64,000 nucleotides of DNA from Leifsonia sp. PS1209 (GTDB lineage Bacteria > Actinomycetota > Actinomycetes > Actinomycetales > Microbacteriaceae): NCBI RefSeq assembly GCF_012317045.1, contig NZ_CP051154.1, forward strand, positions 2,418,001 through 2,482,000, given 5' to 3'. The notes below the pieces were generated by a model. That model was given only the letters and a program-made list of their open reading frames with translations, searched no databases and was not told the DNA's origin. Positions 22,223 through 31,488 of the stretch are shown one piece after another. Made by a program: the position numbers and the translations under genes. The stretch's first letter is position 1. Each line of letters starts with the position of its first letter.

Positions 22223-22654
22223 CTAGAAGAGTCCCGGAATCACCTCCTCTGTGGTGTTGGCGAATGTTGCTTCCTGCTCGGCCAGGTAGGTCTCCCATGC
22301 CTGTGCGTCCCAGATCTCCGCGCGGCTTCCCGCGCCGATCACGACCAGGTCGCGATCGAGTCCCGCGTACGAGCGGAGGGCCGTCGGCACCGTCACGCGG
22401 TGCTGCTTGTCCGGAACCTCTGCGCTCGCCCCGGAGAGGAAGACGCGGAGGTAGTCGCGGGCCTGCTTGCTCGTCACCGGCGCCTGGCGGATCTTCTCGT
22501 GCAGCGCCTCGAACTCGCGCTGGCTGAAGACGTAGACGCAGTGCTCCTGGCCGCGAGTGAGGACGATGCCGGACGCGAGCTCATCCCGGAATTTGGCCGG
22601 CAGGATGATGCGCCCTTTTTCGTCGAGTTTGGGGGCGTACGTACCGAGAAACAT
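22223..22654 (-). CDS. mraZ: Transcriptional regulator MraZ
   Basis: 143 aa with two SpoVT-AbrB-like half-domains. The first has [17 protein letters not shown]; the second has [20 protein letters not shown]. Each carries the conserved D-x-(K/Q)-x-R core. MraZ binds direct repeats in front of its own gene and represses the dcw cluster in E. coli and other bacteria. Here the upstream region has three GTGGA boxes at 10-bp spacing. The ATG is preceded by GGGGGAG. Confidence 0.96.
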   Translation of the reverse strand: MFLGTYAPKLDEKGRIILPAKFRDELASGIVLTRGQEHCVYVFSQREFEALHEKIRQAPVTSKQARDYLRVFLSGASAEVPDKQHRVTVPTALRSYAGLDRDLVVIGAGSRAEIWDAQAWETYLAEQEATFANTTEEVIPGLF

Positions 22655-22696
22655 CGGTGACTCCCCCCACTCTTCCGGCCAAGGTTGCGGTGTGGC

Positions 22697-22721
22697 TCCA
22701 CTTTACTCCACAACCATCCAC
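22697..22721 (-). promoter_or_regulatory. Predicted MraZ operator: three direct repeats
   Basis: On the minus strand GTGGA occurs three times with starts exactly 10 bp apart, reading GTGGAT, GTGGAG, GTGGAG. This matches the geometry of the known MraZ operator (three TGGGN-type boxes separated by 5 bp, one per DNA turn). The block lies 43-67 bp upstream of the mraZ ATG. A fourth box is not seen on either side. Autoregulation is inferred from the family. Confidence 0.78.
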
Positions 22722-22841
22722 AAAATCAGCAACTTCGGGAACAAATCCCCGTTGTGGGGTCAAACTACCCCAGAAAATCAAGGATTTTCACGGTGGAGGA
22801 AAGTGGATGGGTTTGGGGCACCAGTGGCGTGAAAAGGGCAC

Positions 22842-22870
22842 AAAAAAAGGGCCGATCCGAAGATCGGCCC
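22842..22870 (-). terminator. Rho-independent terminator of the DUF3040 gene
   Basis: On the minus strand, GGGCCGATC, loop TTCG, GATCGGCCC (perfect 9-bp stem, UUCG-type tetraloop) runs straight into seven T residues. It lies 36 bp after the DUF3040 stop and insulates the mraZ promoter region from upstream transcription. Confidence 0.92.
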
Positions 22871-22906
22871 GAAAAGGGAGTGCGGTGGAGCGCGGTGGGT
22901 GGCGGG

Positions 22907-23296
22907 CTAGCCCTGCCCGTCCTGGCGCTTGTCCCAGCGGTCGTTGAGCTTGTTCATGAACCCGGCCTGGGCTGCCTTGCCCTGCTTGGCGCCCCGGGAC
23001 GACGACGACGTGGCCGCATCCGGATCCGGCGCGATGCGCTTGCCGGGGGCGATGGCCAGCAGGACGCCGGCGAACATCACCACGAAGCCGAGGATGCCGA
23101 CGAGCGGCTGCTGCACGAAGACCCCGGTGACCAGGGTTCCGATGCCGACCACGGCGATCAGGATGCCGAGGACGATCGACCGGTATGCGGGGCGAGCTCG
23201 CGTGCCCCCGACCTTCGCGACGAAATCTGCGTCGTTCTGATAGAGGCTGCGCTCCATCTCTTCGAGGAGGCGCTGCTCATGTTCCGAAAGCGGCAT
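22907..23296 (-). CDS. DUF3040 family membrane protein
   Basis: 129 aa. The conserved N-terminus MPLSEHEQRLLEEMERSLYQNDADFV is the DUF3040 hallmark (first 20 residues). Two transmembrane helices follow (about 40-60 and 65-85), then a Ser/Arg/Lys-rich cytoplasmic tail. The function is unknown. Homologues lie near the dcw cluster in many Actinobacteria, including mycobacteria. An AGGGGGAA ribosome site precedes the ATG. Confidence 0.88.
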   Translation of the reverse strand: MPLSEHEQRLLEEMERSLYQNDADFVAKVGGTRARPAYRSIVLGILIAVVGIGTLVTGVFVQQPLVGILGFVVMFAGVLLAIAPGKRIAPDPDAATSSSSRGAKQGKAAQAGFMNKLNDRWDKRQDGQG

Positions 23297-23360
23297 CCGT
23301 TTCCCCCTCTTTCCCGGGTTCGTGGCGTTGTGAGCCTGATTCTAGTCCCGCCGCGATGGC

Positions 23361-23366
23361 TAGGCT
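23361..23366 (+). promoter_or_regulatory. -10 element for a leaderless idsA mRNA
   Basis: TAGGCT followed by 6 nt and then the GTG start. No Shine-Dalgarno is visible. This matches the actinobacterial TANNNT leaderless pattern. No -35 could be assigned. Confidence 0.55.
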
Positions 23367-23372
23367 AGGCGT

Positions 23373-24491
23373 GTGTCAGAAAGCATTCGGTTCGTCGACC
23401 TCATCCAGTCCAGAATCGATGGGTTCCTCGATGCACGCGCATCCATTCTCGTCTCCATAGCGGACGAACTCTCCCCGATCGCGGCTTACTCCCGGGATTT
23501 TCTCAGCGGCGGCAAGCGTTTCCGAGCCCTGTTCTGTTTCTGGGGCTGGCAGGCGGTCCGATCGGCCGGAGACGATGACGCCGAGGCGCCCATCACACCG
23601 GGCGGTCCGCTCGACGCCGTGGTCTCCGCCGCGAGCGCCCTGGAGGTGTTCCACGCCGCCGCGCTCGTGCACGACGACATCATCGACAACTCGGACACCC
23701 GCCGTGGCGCACCGGCCGCCCACCGCCGCTTCGAGGAGCTGCACGCGACCAACCGCTGGCAGGGCTCCGGCGCCGCGTTCGGCACAGGGGCTGCGACCCT
23801 GCTCGGCGACCTGCTGCTGATCCTGAGCGACGAGCTGTTCGACGAATCGCTCACCGAGGTGGTCAGCCCGTCGGCCAGGCGCGCGGCGCGGGCCGAGTTC
23901 AACAGGATGCGCATCGACGTGATGGCCGGTCAGTACCTCGACATCTTCGAGGAGATCGGCTGGAGCAGCCAGCCGGACACGGACCAGCTGGAGCGCGCGG
24001 AGCGCGTGATCGTCTACAAGTCGGCCAAATACAGCATCGAGGCTCCCCTCCTCATCGGCGCGAGCCTCGCCGGGGCGACGCTCGGCCAGCTCGATGCCCT
24101 GCGCTCGTTCGGCCTCCCGCTCGGGATCGCGTACCAGCTGCGCGACGACCTGCTCGGAGTGTTCGGCGACGCGTCCGTCACCGGAAAGCCGAGCGGCGAC
24201 GACCTCCGCGAGGGCAAGCGCACGGTGCTGATCGCGCTCACCAGGGAGGCCATCCCGAGCGGAGCGCGCTCCACCCTCGACGAACTGCTCGGCGACCCGT
24301 CGCTGACGGCGCAGCAGATCGAGACCATGCAGATGACGATCCGGGCATCCGGAGCCGTCGACAAGGTGGAGAAGCTGATCGCCGACAACGTGGCCAGGGC
24401 GATCGAGGCACTCGAGTCCGCACCGATCGGCGTCCAGGCAAAGGCTCAGCTGCGCGAGCTGGCCGTGACGGTGACCCGCAGGAACTACTGA
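23373..24491 (+). CDS. idsA: Trans-isoprenyl diphosphate synthase (IdsA-like)
   Basis: 372 aa all-helical prenyl synthase that condenses IPP with allylic diphosphates. The first Asp-rich motif is HDDIIDNSDTRRG, the second is QLRDDLLGVFGD, and GGKRFRALF binds IPP. The product chain length is not certain (C15-C20 or longer). Position next to an Rv2175c-like gene and pknL matches idsA2/idsA of mycobacteria and corynebacteria. It is distinct from the crtE in the carotenoid operon at 51843-52925. It ends 19 bp from the convergent Rv2175c-like gene. Confidence 0.9.
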   Translation: MSESIRFVDLIQSRIDGFLDARASILVSIADELSPIAAYSRDFLSGGKRFRALFCFWGWQAVRSAGDDDAEAPITPGGPLDAVVSAASALEVFHAAALVHDDIIDNSDTRRGAPAAHRRFEELHATNRWQGSGAAFGTGAATLLGDLLLILSDELFDESLTEVVSPSARRAARAEFNRMRIDVMAGQYLDIFEEIGWSSQPDTDQLERAERVIVYKSAKYSIEAPLLIGASLAGATLGQLDALRSFGLPLGIAYQLRDDLLGVFGDASVTGKPSGDDLREGKRTVLIALTREAIPSGARSTLDELLGDPSLTAQQIETMQMTIRASGAVDKVEKLIADNVARAIEALESAPIGVQAKAQLRELAVTVTRRNY

Positions 24492-24510
24492 CGCGCCAGA
24501 GCGCGACCAC

Positions 24511-24852
24511 TCAGGCGAGAGCCTGGGCGACCCTCCGCACCTCGGCCTTGCGGCCGGCGCGCAACGCGTCGATGGGAGCGGCTCCGAGGGTCTCCTCCTC
24601 CTCGATCAGCCAATCGACGGCCTCTTCGTCGTCGAACCCTGCGTCGCCGAGGACGATCAGGGTGCCGCGGAGCTCTCCGAGCGGCTGGCCGTCTTTGATG
24701 AAGTCGGACGGGACCTTGAGGACGCCGTCGATGCGCTTGGCCGCGAGGTGGCGGTCGTCGATCAGGCGGCGGACCCGGCTGACGCCCAGTCCGAGGGAGT
24801 CGACGAGGTCGGGAATGGTCAGCCACTCACGGGCTGGGGCTTGCTCAGTCAC
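24511..24852 (-). CDS. Rv2175c-like winged-helix DNA-binding protein
   Basis: 113 aa. The N-terminal helix-turn-helix REWLTIPDLVDSLGLGVSRV (first 20 residues) is followed by RRLIDDRHLAAKRIDGVLKVP and a C-terminal helical region. In M. tuberculosis Rv2175c is a DNA-binding substrate of the kinase PknL. The same neighbours (idsA, pknL, aroG) occur here, so a link to the kinase at 26232-28148 is likely. The GTG start has GGGAGG eight bases upstream. Its DNA target is unknown. Confidence 0.82.
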   Translation of the reverse strand: MTEQAPAREWLTIPDLVDSLGLGVSRVRRLIDDRHLAAKRIDGVLKVPSDFIKDGQPLGELRGTLIVLGDAGFDDEEAVDWLIEEEETLGAAPIDALRAGRKAEVRRVAQALA

Positions 24853-25003
24853 GTCTCAAGCCTCCCACGAGACGGGGCGGAGCGTGAGCGCATCCAATTG
24901 TTACGATCATGTAAACTCAAATCACATCCGTCACACTAATTGACTCCTTATTCATTGTGTGTCAGCGTGGAGGCTCGCAACACAGCACGGAGGTGGAGGT
25001 TCT

Positions 25004-26140
25004 ATGTCGATTCTCGACAGCAGCGCCGAATCAACGACGGACACTCCGACGCGCGCTCAGCGCCGCACGACGCGCTCGCTCTTCGGCACCGTGCCCATCG
25101 CCATCGCCAGCTCGGTGGCCGTCACGCTCGGACTGGTGCCCCCCGCCCACGCAGAGGTGCAGAGCGGTGAGGCGGAGCGCGCCAAGGAGAAGGCGCCGCA
25201 GAAGACCGGCGAGAACTCCACCGTGAGTTCCATCGGCGGCGGCCAGACCGCATCCACCGCCCGCACCGCCGTCGCATCCGCTCCCGCGAGCTACCGCGTG
25301 CAGAACGGAGACACCGTCTCCGGTATCGCCGGACGCTTCGGCCTCTCCACCGCGAGCATCCTCGCCCTCAACGGGCTCAGCTGGAAGAGCCTGATCTTCC
25401 CCGGCCAGGTGCTCGCCCTCAGCGGAGGGGCCGTGGCCACCCCCGTCACCGCTCCGTCGCCCGTTCCCGCCGCGAGCAAGTACAAGGTCGCGTCCGGAGA
25501 CACCATCAGCGGCATCGCCGCCCGGTTCGGCGTGGCGACCAGCGCCGTCCTGAGCGCCAACGGCCTCAGCAGCTCCAGCCTCATCTTCCCCGGTCAGCTC
25601 GTGACCATCCCCGGGATGGCGACCGCCGCGGTGAACACGCCGCACGCCGTGGCCCCTGCTCCCGCGCCGGCTCCGGCTCCGGCGCCTGTCGCTCCCGCCC
25701 CCATCCCCGCCCCGGCCACCGGCGCCGTCGTCGCACTGACCGACGAGATGCGGGCGAACGCCGCCGTCATCGTGCAGGTCGGCCGACAGGAGGGCGTGAG
25801 CGACCAGGGCATCGTCATCGCTCTCGCCGCCGCCGCCCAGGAGTCCGGGATGCGCAACGTGCGCTACGGAGACCGCGACTCGCTCGGCCTGTTCCAGCAG
25901 CGCCCGAGCACCGGATGGGGCACGCCCGACCAGATCCTCGACCCGCGTTTCGCAGCGACCGCCTTCTACGGCGGCCCGCACAATCCGAACGCGGGACGCA
26001 CCCGCGGTCTGCTCGACATCCCCGGCTGGACGTCGATGACCGTGACCCAGGCCGCCCAGGCCGTCCAGATCTCCGCGTACCCGGACGCGTACGCGAAATG
26101 GGAGGCGTCGGCGCGGGCCTGGCTCGCCCAGCTCGGCTGA
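25004..26140 (+). CDS. Secreted LysM cell-wall protein with lysozyme-like C-terminal domain
   Basis: 378 aa. The signal peptide has a hydrophobic core at about 29-45 and a probable cut after VPPAHA (residue 50). Two LysM peptidoglycan-binding domains follow (about 96-140 and 154-198), both with the pattern V..GDT(V/I)SGIA.RFG. A Pro/Ala linker leads to a C-terminal domain (about 245-378) with AAQESGMRNVRYGDRDSLGL (20 residues) and FQQRPSTGWGT, typical of a widespread actinobacterial hydrolase-like family. Glu in QESG is the candidate catalytic residue by analogy with lytic transglycosylases. The ATG was chosen for its GGTGGAGG site. Confidence 0.85.
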   Translation: MSILDSSAESTTDTPTRAQRRTTRSLFGTVPIAIASSVAVTLGLVPPAHAEVQSGEAERAKEKAPQKTGENSTVSSIGGGQTASTARTAVASAPASYRVQNGDTVSGIAGRFGLSTASILALNGLSWKSLIFPGQVLALSGGAVATPVTAPSPVPAASKYKVASGDTISGIAARFGVATSAVLSANGLSSSSLIFPGQLVTIPGMATAAVNTPHAVAPAPAPAPAPAPVAPAPIPAPATGAVVALTDEMRANAAVIVQVGRQEGVSDQGIVIALAAAAQESGMRNVRYGDRDSLGLFQQRPSTGWGTPDQILDPRFAATAFYGGPHNPNAGRTRGLLDIPGWTSMTVTQAAQAVQISAYPDAYAKWEASARAWLAQLG

Positions 26141-26219
26141 TCGGGCGCCGGATGGTCACAACGCGATCACGGCCCGGCCGTTCACGGTGTTTTGCAGGCT
26201 TCGCGCAGACCCCTTTCCC

Positions 26220-26225
26220 TAAACT
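26220..26225 (+). promoter_or_regulatory. -10 element for a leaderless kinase mRNA
   Basis: TAAACT, then 6 nt, then the GTG start of the kinase gene. No ribosome-binding site is seen. A -35 at standard spacing is not evident. Confidence 0.55.
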
Positions 26226-26231
26226 CGACTC

Positions 26232-28148
<1,917 letters not shown>

Positions 28149-28155
28149 TCACGCA

Positions 28156-28217
28156 ATCGAGCCGGGACTTATGCACACTCGCGGACGGCGTGTCGCGTGC
28201 ATAAGTCCCGGCTCGAT
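28156..28217 (-). repeat. Extragenic palindromic repeat, copy 1 (perfect 21-bp stems)
   Basis: Perfect 21-bp inverted arms at 28156-28176 and 28197-28217 flank a 20-nt centre. It sits 7 bp after the kinase stop and 18 bp before the aroG stop (convergent genes). Read on the minus strand it shares 17 of 21 arm positions and the loop motif CACGCGACACGCCG with the copy at 36122-36186. There is no T tract, so it is not a classical terminator, although the transcript could fold strongly in both directions. Confidence 0.85.
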
Positions 28218-28235
28218 GGCTTCGGCAGGGTGGGG

Positions 28236-29606
28236 TCAGCGGGCCGCGAGCTCCTCGGCGACGAGGAAGGCGAGCTCGAGCGACTGCATGTGGTTGAGGC
28301 GCGGGTCGCAGAGCGACTCGTAGCGGGTGGCCAGCGTCTCCTCGTCGATGTGCTCCGAGCCGCCGAGGCACTCGGTGACGTCGTCGCCGGTCAGCTCCAC
28401 GTGGATGCCGCCCGGGTGCGTTCCCGCGGCGCGGTGCGCCTCGAAGAAGCCCTTGACCTCGTCCACCACGTCGTCGAAGCGACGCGTCTTGTAGCCGTTC
28501 GGAGTCGTCAGGCCGTTGCCGTGCATCGGGTCGGTGACCCAAAGCGGGCGGGCGTCGGACGCCTTGATCGCTTCGAGCAGCGGGGGAAGCGCATCGCGGA
28601 TCTTGCCTGCGCCCATCCGCGTGATGAACGTCAGACGCCCAGGCTCGCGGTTCGGGTCGAGCTTCTCGATGAGCTCCAGCATCGTCTCCGGGGTGGTCGA
28701 CGGGCCGAGCTTCACGCCGATCGGGTTGCGCACCCTGGACAGGAAGTCGACGTGCGCTCCATCGAGGTCGCGCGTGCGCTCCCCGATCCAGATGAAGTGC
28801 GCCGACGTGTTGTACGGGGTGCCCGTGCGCGAGTCGATGCGCGTCATCGGACGCTCGTAGTCCATCAGCAGGCCCTCGTGGCTGGAGTAGAACTCCACGC
28901 GCTTCAGCTCGTCGAAGTCGGCGCCTGCCGCCTCCATGAACTTGATCGCGCGGTCGATCTCCTTGGCGAGACCCTCGTACCGCTGATTGGCCGGGTTCGC
29001 GGCGAAGCCCCTGTTCCAGCTGTGCACCTGGCGCAGGTCGGCGAAACCACCCTGCGTGAACGCTCGGATGAGGTTCAGCGTGGATGCGGCCGTGTGGTAG
29101 CCCTGCACGAGCCTGCGCGGGTCGGCTTGGCGCGACTCCGGCGTGAAGTCGTAGCCGTTGACGATGTCGCCCCGGTATGCGGGCAGCGTCACGCCGCCGC
29201 GCGTCTCCGTGTCGCTGGAGCGCGGCTTGGCGAACTGCCCGGCCATGCGTCCCATCTTGATGACAGGCATGGATGCGCCGTAGGTCAGCACCACGGCCAT
29301 CTGCAGCACGGTCTTGACCCTGTTGCGGATCTGGTCGGCCGTCGCGCCTGCGAAGGTCTCTGCACAGTCGCCGCCCTGCAGCAGGAACGCCTTGCCGTCT
29401 GCCGCGCGGCCGAGCCGCTCACGCAGCTGGTCCACCTCGCCCGCGAAGACGAGAGGGGGCAGCGTGGCGATCTCCGCGGAGGCCGCTGCCGCCGCATCCG
29501 GGTCTGGCCAGGTCGGCTGCTGCTTGATCTCGAGCGTGCGCCAATAGTCCAGGCCCTCGATCACAGACTCGTCAGCCAAAACGACGGGATCGGAGGTGTC
29601 TAGCAC
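28236..29606 (-). CDS. aroG: Class II 3-deoxy-7-phosphoheptulonate synthase
   Basis: 456 aa plant-type (AroA_II) DAHP synthase, the first step of the shikimate pathway, joining PEP and erythrose 4-phosphate. Landmarks are LLQGGDCAETF (metal Cys), MGRMAGQFAKPRSS, VHSWNRGF, EFYSSHEGLLMDYE, WVTDPMHGNG and GGIHVELTGDDVTECLGG. The start is GTG 29604-29606. The homologue in mycobacteria (Rv2178c) is also next to pknL. Feedback by aromatic amino acids and chorismate mutase interaction are known for the family but cannot be read here. Confidence 0.96.
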   Translation of the reverse strand: MLDTSDPVVLADESVIEGLDYWRTLEIKQQPTWPDPDAAAAASAEIATLPPLVFAGEVDQLRERLGRAADGKAFLLQGGDCAETFAGATADQIRNRVKTVLQMAVVLTYGASMPVIKMGRMAGQFAKPRSSDTETRGGVTLPAYRGDIVNGYDFTPESRQADPRRLVQGYHTAASTLNLIRAFTQGGFADLRQVHSWNRGFAANPANQRYEGLAKEIDRAIKFMEAAGADFDELKRVEFYSSHEGLLMDYERPMTRIDSRTGTPYNTSAHFIWIGERTRDLDGAHVDFLSRVRNPIGVKLGPSTTPETMLELIEKLDPNREPGRLTFITRMGAGKIRDALPPLLEAIKASDARPLWVTDPMHGNGLTTPNGYKTRRFDDVVDEVKGFFEAHRAAGTHPGGIHVELTGDDVTECLGGSEHIDEETLATRYESLCDPRLNHMQSLELAFLVAEELAAR

Positions 29607-29692
29607 TGGTCTTCCGCTCAGTTCAGGGCGTGCCTCGAAATCGGCATGCCGATGGGTGGGTTCGGCGCACGGGCGGCGCCGGGTACTTGAGC

Positions 29693-30382
29693 CTACCGTG
29701 AAAGCGCTGCGCGCTTTTCCTTCACGCTACTGGCGTAGACATCCACGTACTCCTGCTCGCTGAGCGCGTGCAGCCGGTACATGATCTCGTCGGTGACCGA
29801 GCGCAGGATGAACCGGTCGCCCTCCATCCCTTCGAACCGGGAGAAGTCGATCGGTTCGCCGATGATGATGCCGATGCGGCCGATCTTCGGCAGGCGCGTT
29901 CCGATCGGCATGATCTTCTCGGTGTCGACCATCGCGACGGGGACGACCGGCACCTCGCCCTCCAGGATCATCCTGGCCACGCCGGTGCGGCCGCGGTAGA
30001 GCTTGCCGTCCGGGCTGCGCGTTCCCTCCGGATAGATGCCGAGGATCTCGCCGCGCGAGAGCACGGCGAGGCCGGTGTTGAGCGAGTCCTCCGACGCCTT
30101 CCCGCCGGAGCGGTCGATCGGGATCTGGCCGGTCGCGGTCATGAACGACTTGGTCGCCCAGCCTTTGAAGCCCTTCCTGGTGAAGTAGTCGCTCTTGGCG
30201 AGGAAGGAGACGTGCCGGTCGACGACGAGAGGCAGGAAGATCGAGTCGATGAACGACAGGTGGTTGCTGGCCAGGATGACGGCGCCGTTCGCCGGCACGT
30301 TCTCGAGCCCGACGACCCACGGGCGGAAGATCCCCTTCAGCAGGGGGCCCGCGATCAGGTGCTTCATCAGCCAGTAGAACAC
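29693..30382 (-). CDS. plsC: 1-acyl-sn-glycerol-3-phosphate acyltransferase (PlsC family)
   Basis: 229 aa membrane-associated acyltransferase that converts lysophosphatidate to phosphatidate. The catalytic motif is NHLSFID (H-x4-D), followed by IYPEGTRSPDG and VPVVPVAMVDT. The N-terminal segment is hydrophobic. The GTG start is 9 nt after the glucokinase stop, so the two are in one operon. The same glk-plsC neighbourhood is found in corynebacteria. Confidence 0.92.
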   Translation of the reverse strand: MFYWLMKHLIAGPLLKGIFRPWVVGLENVPANGAVILASNHLSFIDSIFLPLVVDRHVSFLAKSDYFTRKGFKGWATKSFMTATGQIPIDRSGGKASEDSLNTGLAVLSRGEILGIYPEGTRSPDGKLYRGRTGVARMILEGEVPVVPVAMVDTEKIMPIGTRLPKIGRIGIIIGEPIDFSRFEGMEGDRFILRSVTDEIMYRLHALSEQEYVDVYASSVKEKRAALSR

Positions 30383-30391
30383 CGGCTCAGC

Positions 30392-31342
30392 CTAACGTGC
30401 GGTCGCGTGCAGCCGCGCGAGGTCGGCGGCGCCGACCACTCCGGCGTCGTTCACGAGCTCGGCGATGCGGAACTCCGGCTCCGGGTGGAAGCCGCGCGCT
30501 GGGAGGTTCTCCAGGTAGGCGAGCCTGATCGGCTCGAGCAGCAGCTCCCCCGCCTGGGCGACGCCGCCGCCGAACACGAACAGCTGGGGGTCGAGCACGG
30601 CGCCGAGGCTCGCGCACGCCTGGCCGAGCCAGTCGCCGAGCTGGCGGAGCGCTGCGAGCGCGCCGGGGTCGCCCGCCATGATCAGCTCGCTGATGTCGGT
30701 GCCGCTGAGCGAGCCCTTCCTGGAGCGCACGTCCGCGAGGGTCTGCCCGATGCCGCCCGCGTCAGCGAGCTCGTTCGCCATGCGCTGCAGGGCGCGGCCG
30801 GAGCCGTACTGCTCGATGCACCCGTGGGCGCCGCAGCCGCACGGCAGGCCGCCGGGGACGACGCGCATGTGGCCGACCTCCGCCCCGGCGCCGAAGCCGC
30901 CGCGGAACAGCCGGTCGCCGCTGACGATCGCGCCGCCGACGCCTGTGCCGATCGTGAGGATCACCATGTCGCTGACCAGGCGTCCTGCTCCGTAGCGGAA
31001 CTCGGCCCATCCTGCGGCGTTCGCGTCGTTCTCGATCAGGATCGGCAGGTCGAGGCGCTTCTCGAGCTTCTCCCGGAACGGCTCGTTGCGCCAGTTGATG
31101 TTGGGGGCGTAATAGACGGTGGACTGCGCGGCGTCGATGAAGCCGGCGGCGGCGACTCCGGCCCCCGCGATCTCCTCCGGGCCGTCGGAGAGCCGCTCGA
31201 TCATCTCGACGACGGCGTTCTCGATCTCGTGCGGCTGTGCTGCGTCGGTGGGCACCCTGTCCTCCCGGATGATCGTGCCCAGTTCGTCGACGACTGCCCC
31301 TGCGATCTTCGTTCCGCCGATGTCGATACCGATCGCGTGCAC
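30392..31342 (-). CDS. glk: ROK-family glucokinase
   Basis: 316 aa sugar kinase. The phosphate-binding loop GIDIGGTKIAGAVVDELG opens the protein. The catalytic region ENDANAAGWAEF and GTGVGGAIVSG follow, then the ROK zinc motif CGCGAHGCIEQYGSG. Glucose is the likely substrate, judged from the family and from synteny with corynebacterial glk; other hexoses are possible. The GTG has AAAGG upstream. It is divergent from the acyl-CoA ligase with a 146-bp gap that must hold both promoters; I saw no other element in it. Confidence 0.88.
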   Translation of the reverse strand: MHAIGIDIGGTKIAGAVVDELGTIIREDRVPTDAAQPHEIENAVVEMIERLSDGPEEIAGAGVAAAGFIDAAQSTVYYAPNINWRNEPFREKLEKRLDLPILIENDANAAGWAEFRYGAGRLVSDMVILTIGTGVGGAIVSGDRLFRGGFGAGAEVGHMRVVPGGLPCGCGAHGCIEQYGSGRALQRMANELADAGGIGQTLADVRSRKGSLSGTDISELIMAGDPGALAALRQLGDWLGQACASLGAVLDPQLFVFGGGVAQAGELLLEPIRLAYLENLPARGFHPEPEFRIAELVNDAGVVGAADLARLHATAR

Positions 31343-31488
31343 AGACAGCCTTTCGTTCAGTTGCGGGTAACGCGCGGGAGTCGGCGAGCGCCAGAAGACT
31401 CACATCCGCACCATCTAGAGTGTAGTTACCCAGTTCGGCGGAAGCCATCTGGCCGCCTGATGTCCACCCCGGTACCGAGGGAGCTACC

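Noticed and set aside
22747..22759. CCCC-5 nt-GGGG near mraZ, similar to a repeat at 56613-56628
   Set aside because: Both read TTGACCCC...GGGG, but the spacer lengths differ and the shared part is short and GC-rich, so chance is likely.
24853..25003. A c-di-AMP (ydaO-type) riboswitch before the LysM gene
   Set aside because: Such switches precede wall hydrolases in Actinobacteria, but the 150-bp region lacks the conserved riboswitch core segments and is too short.
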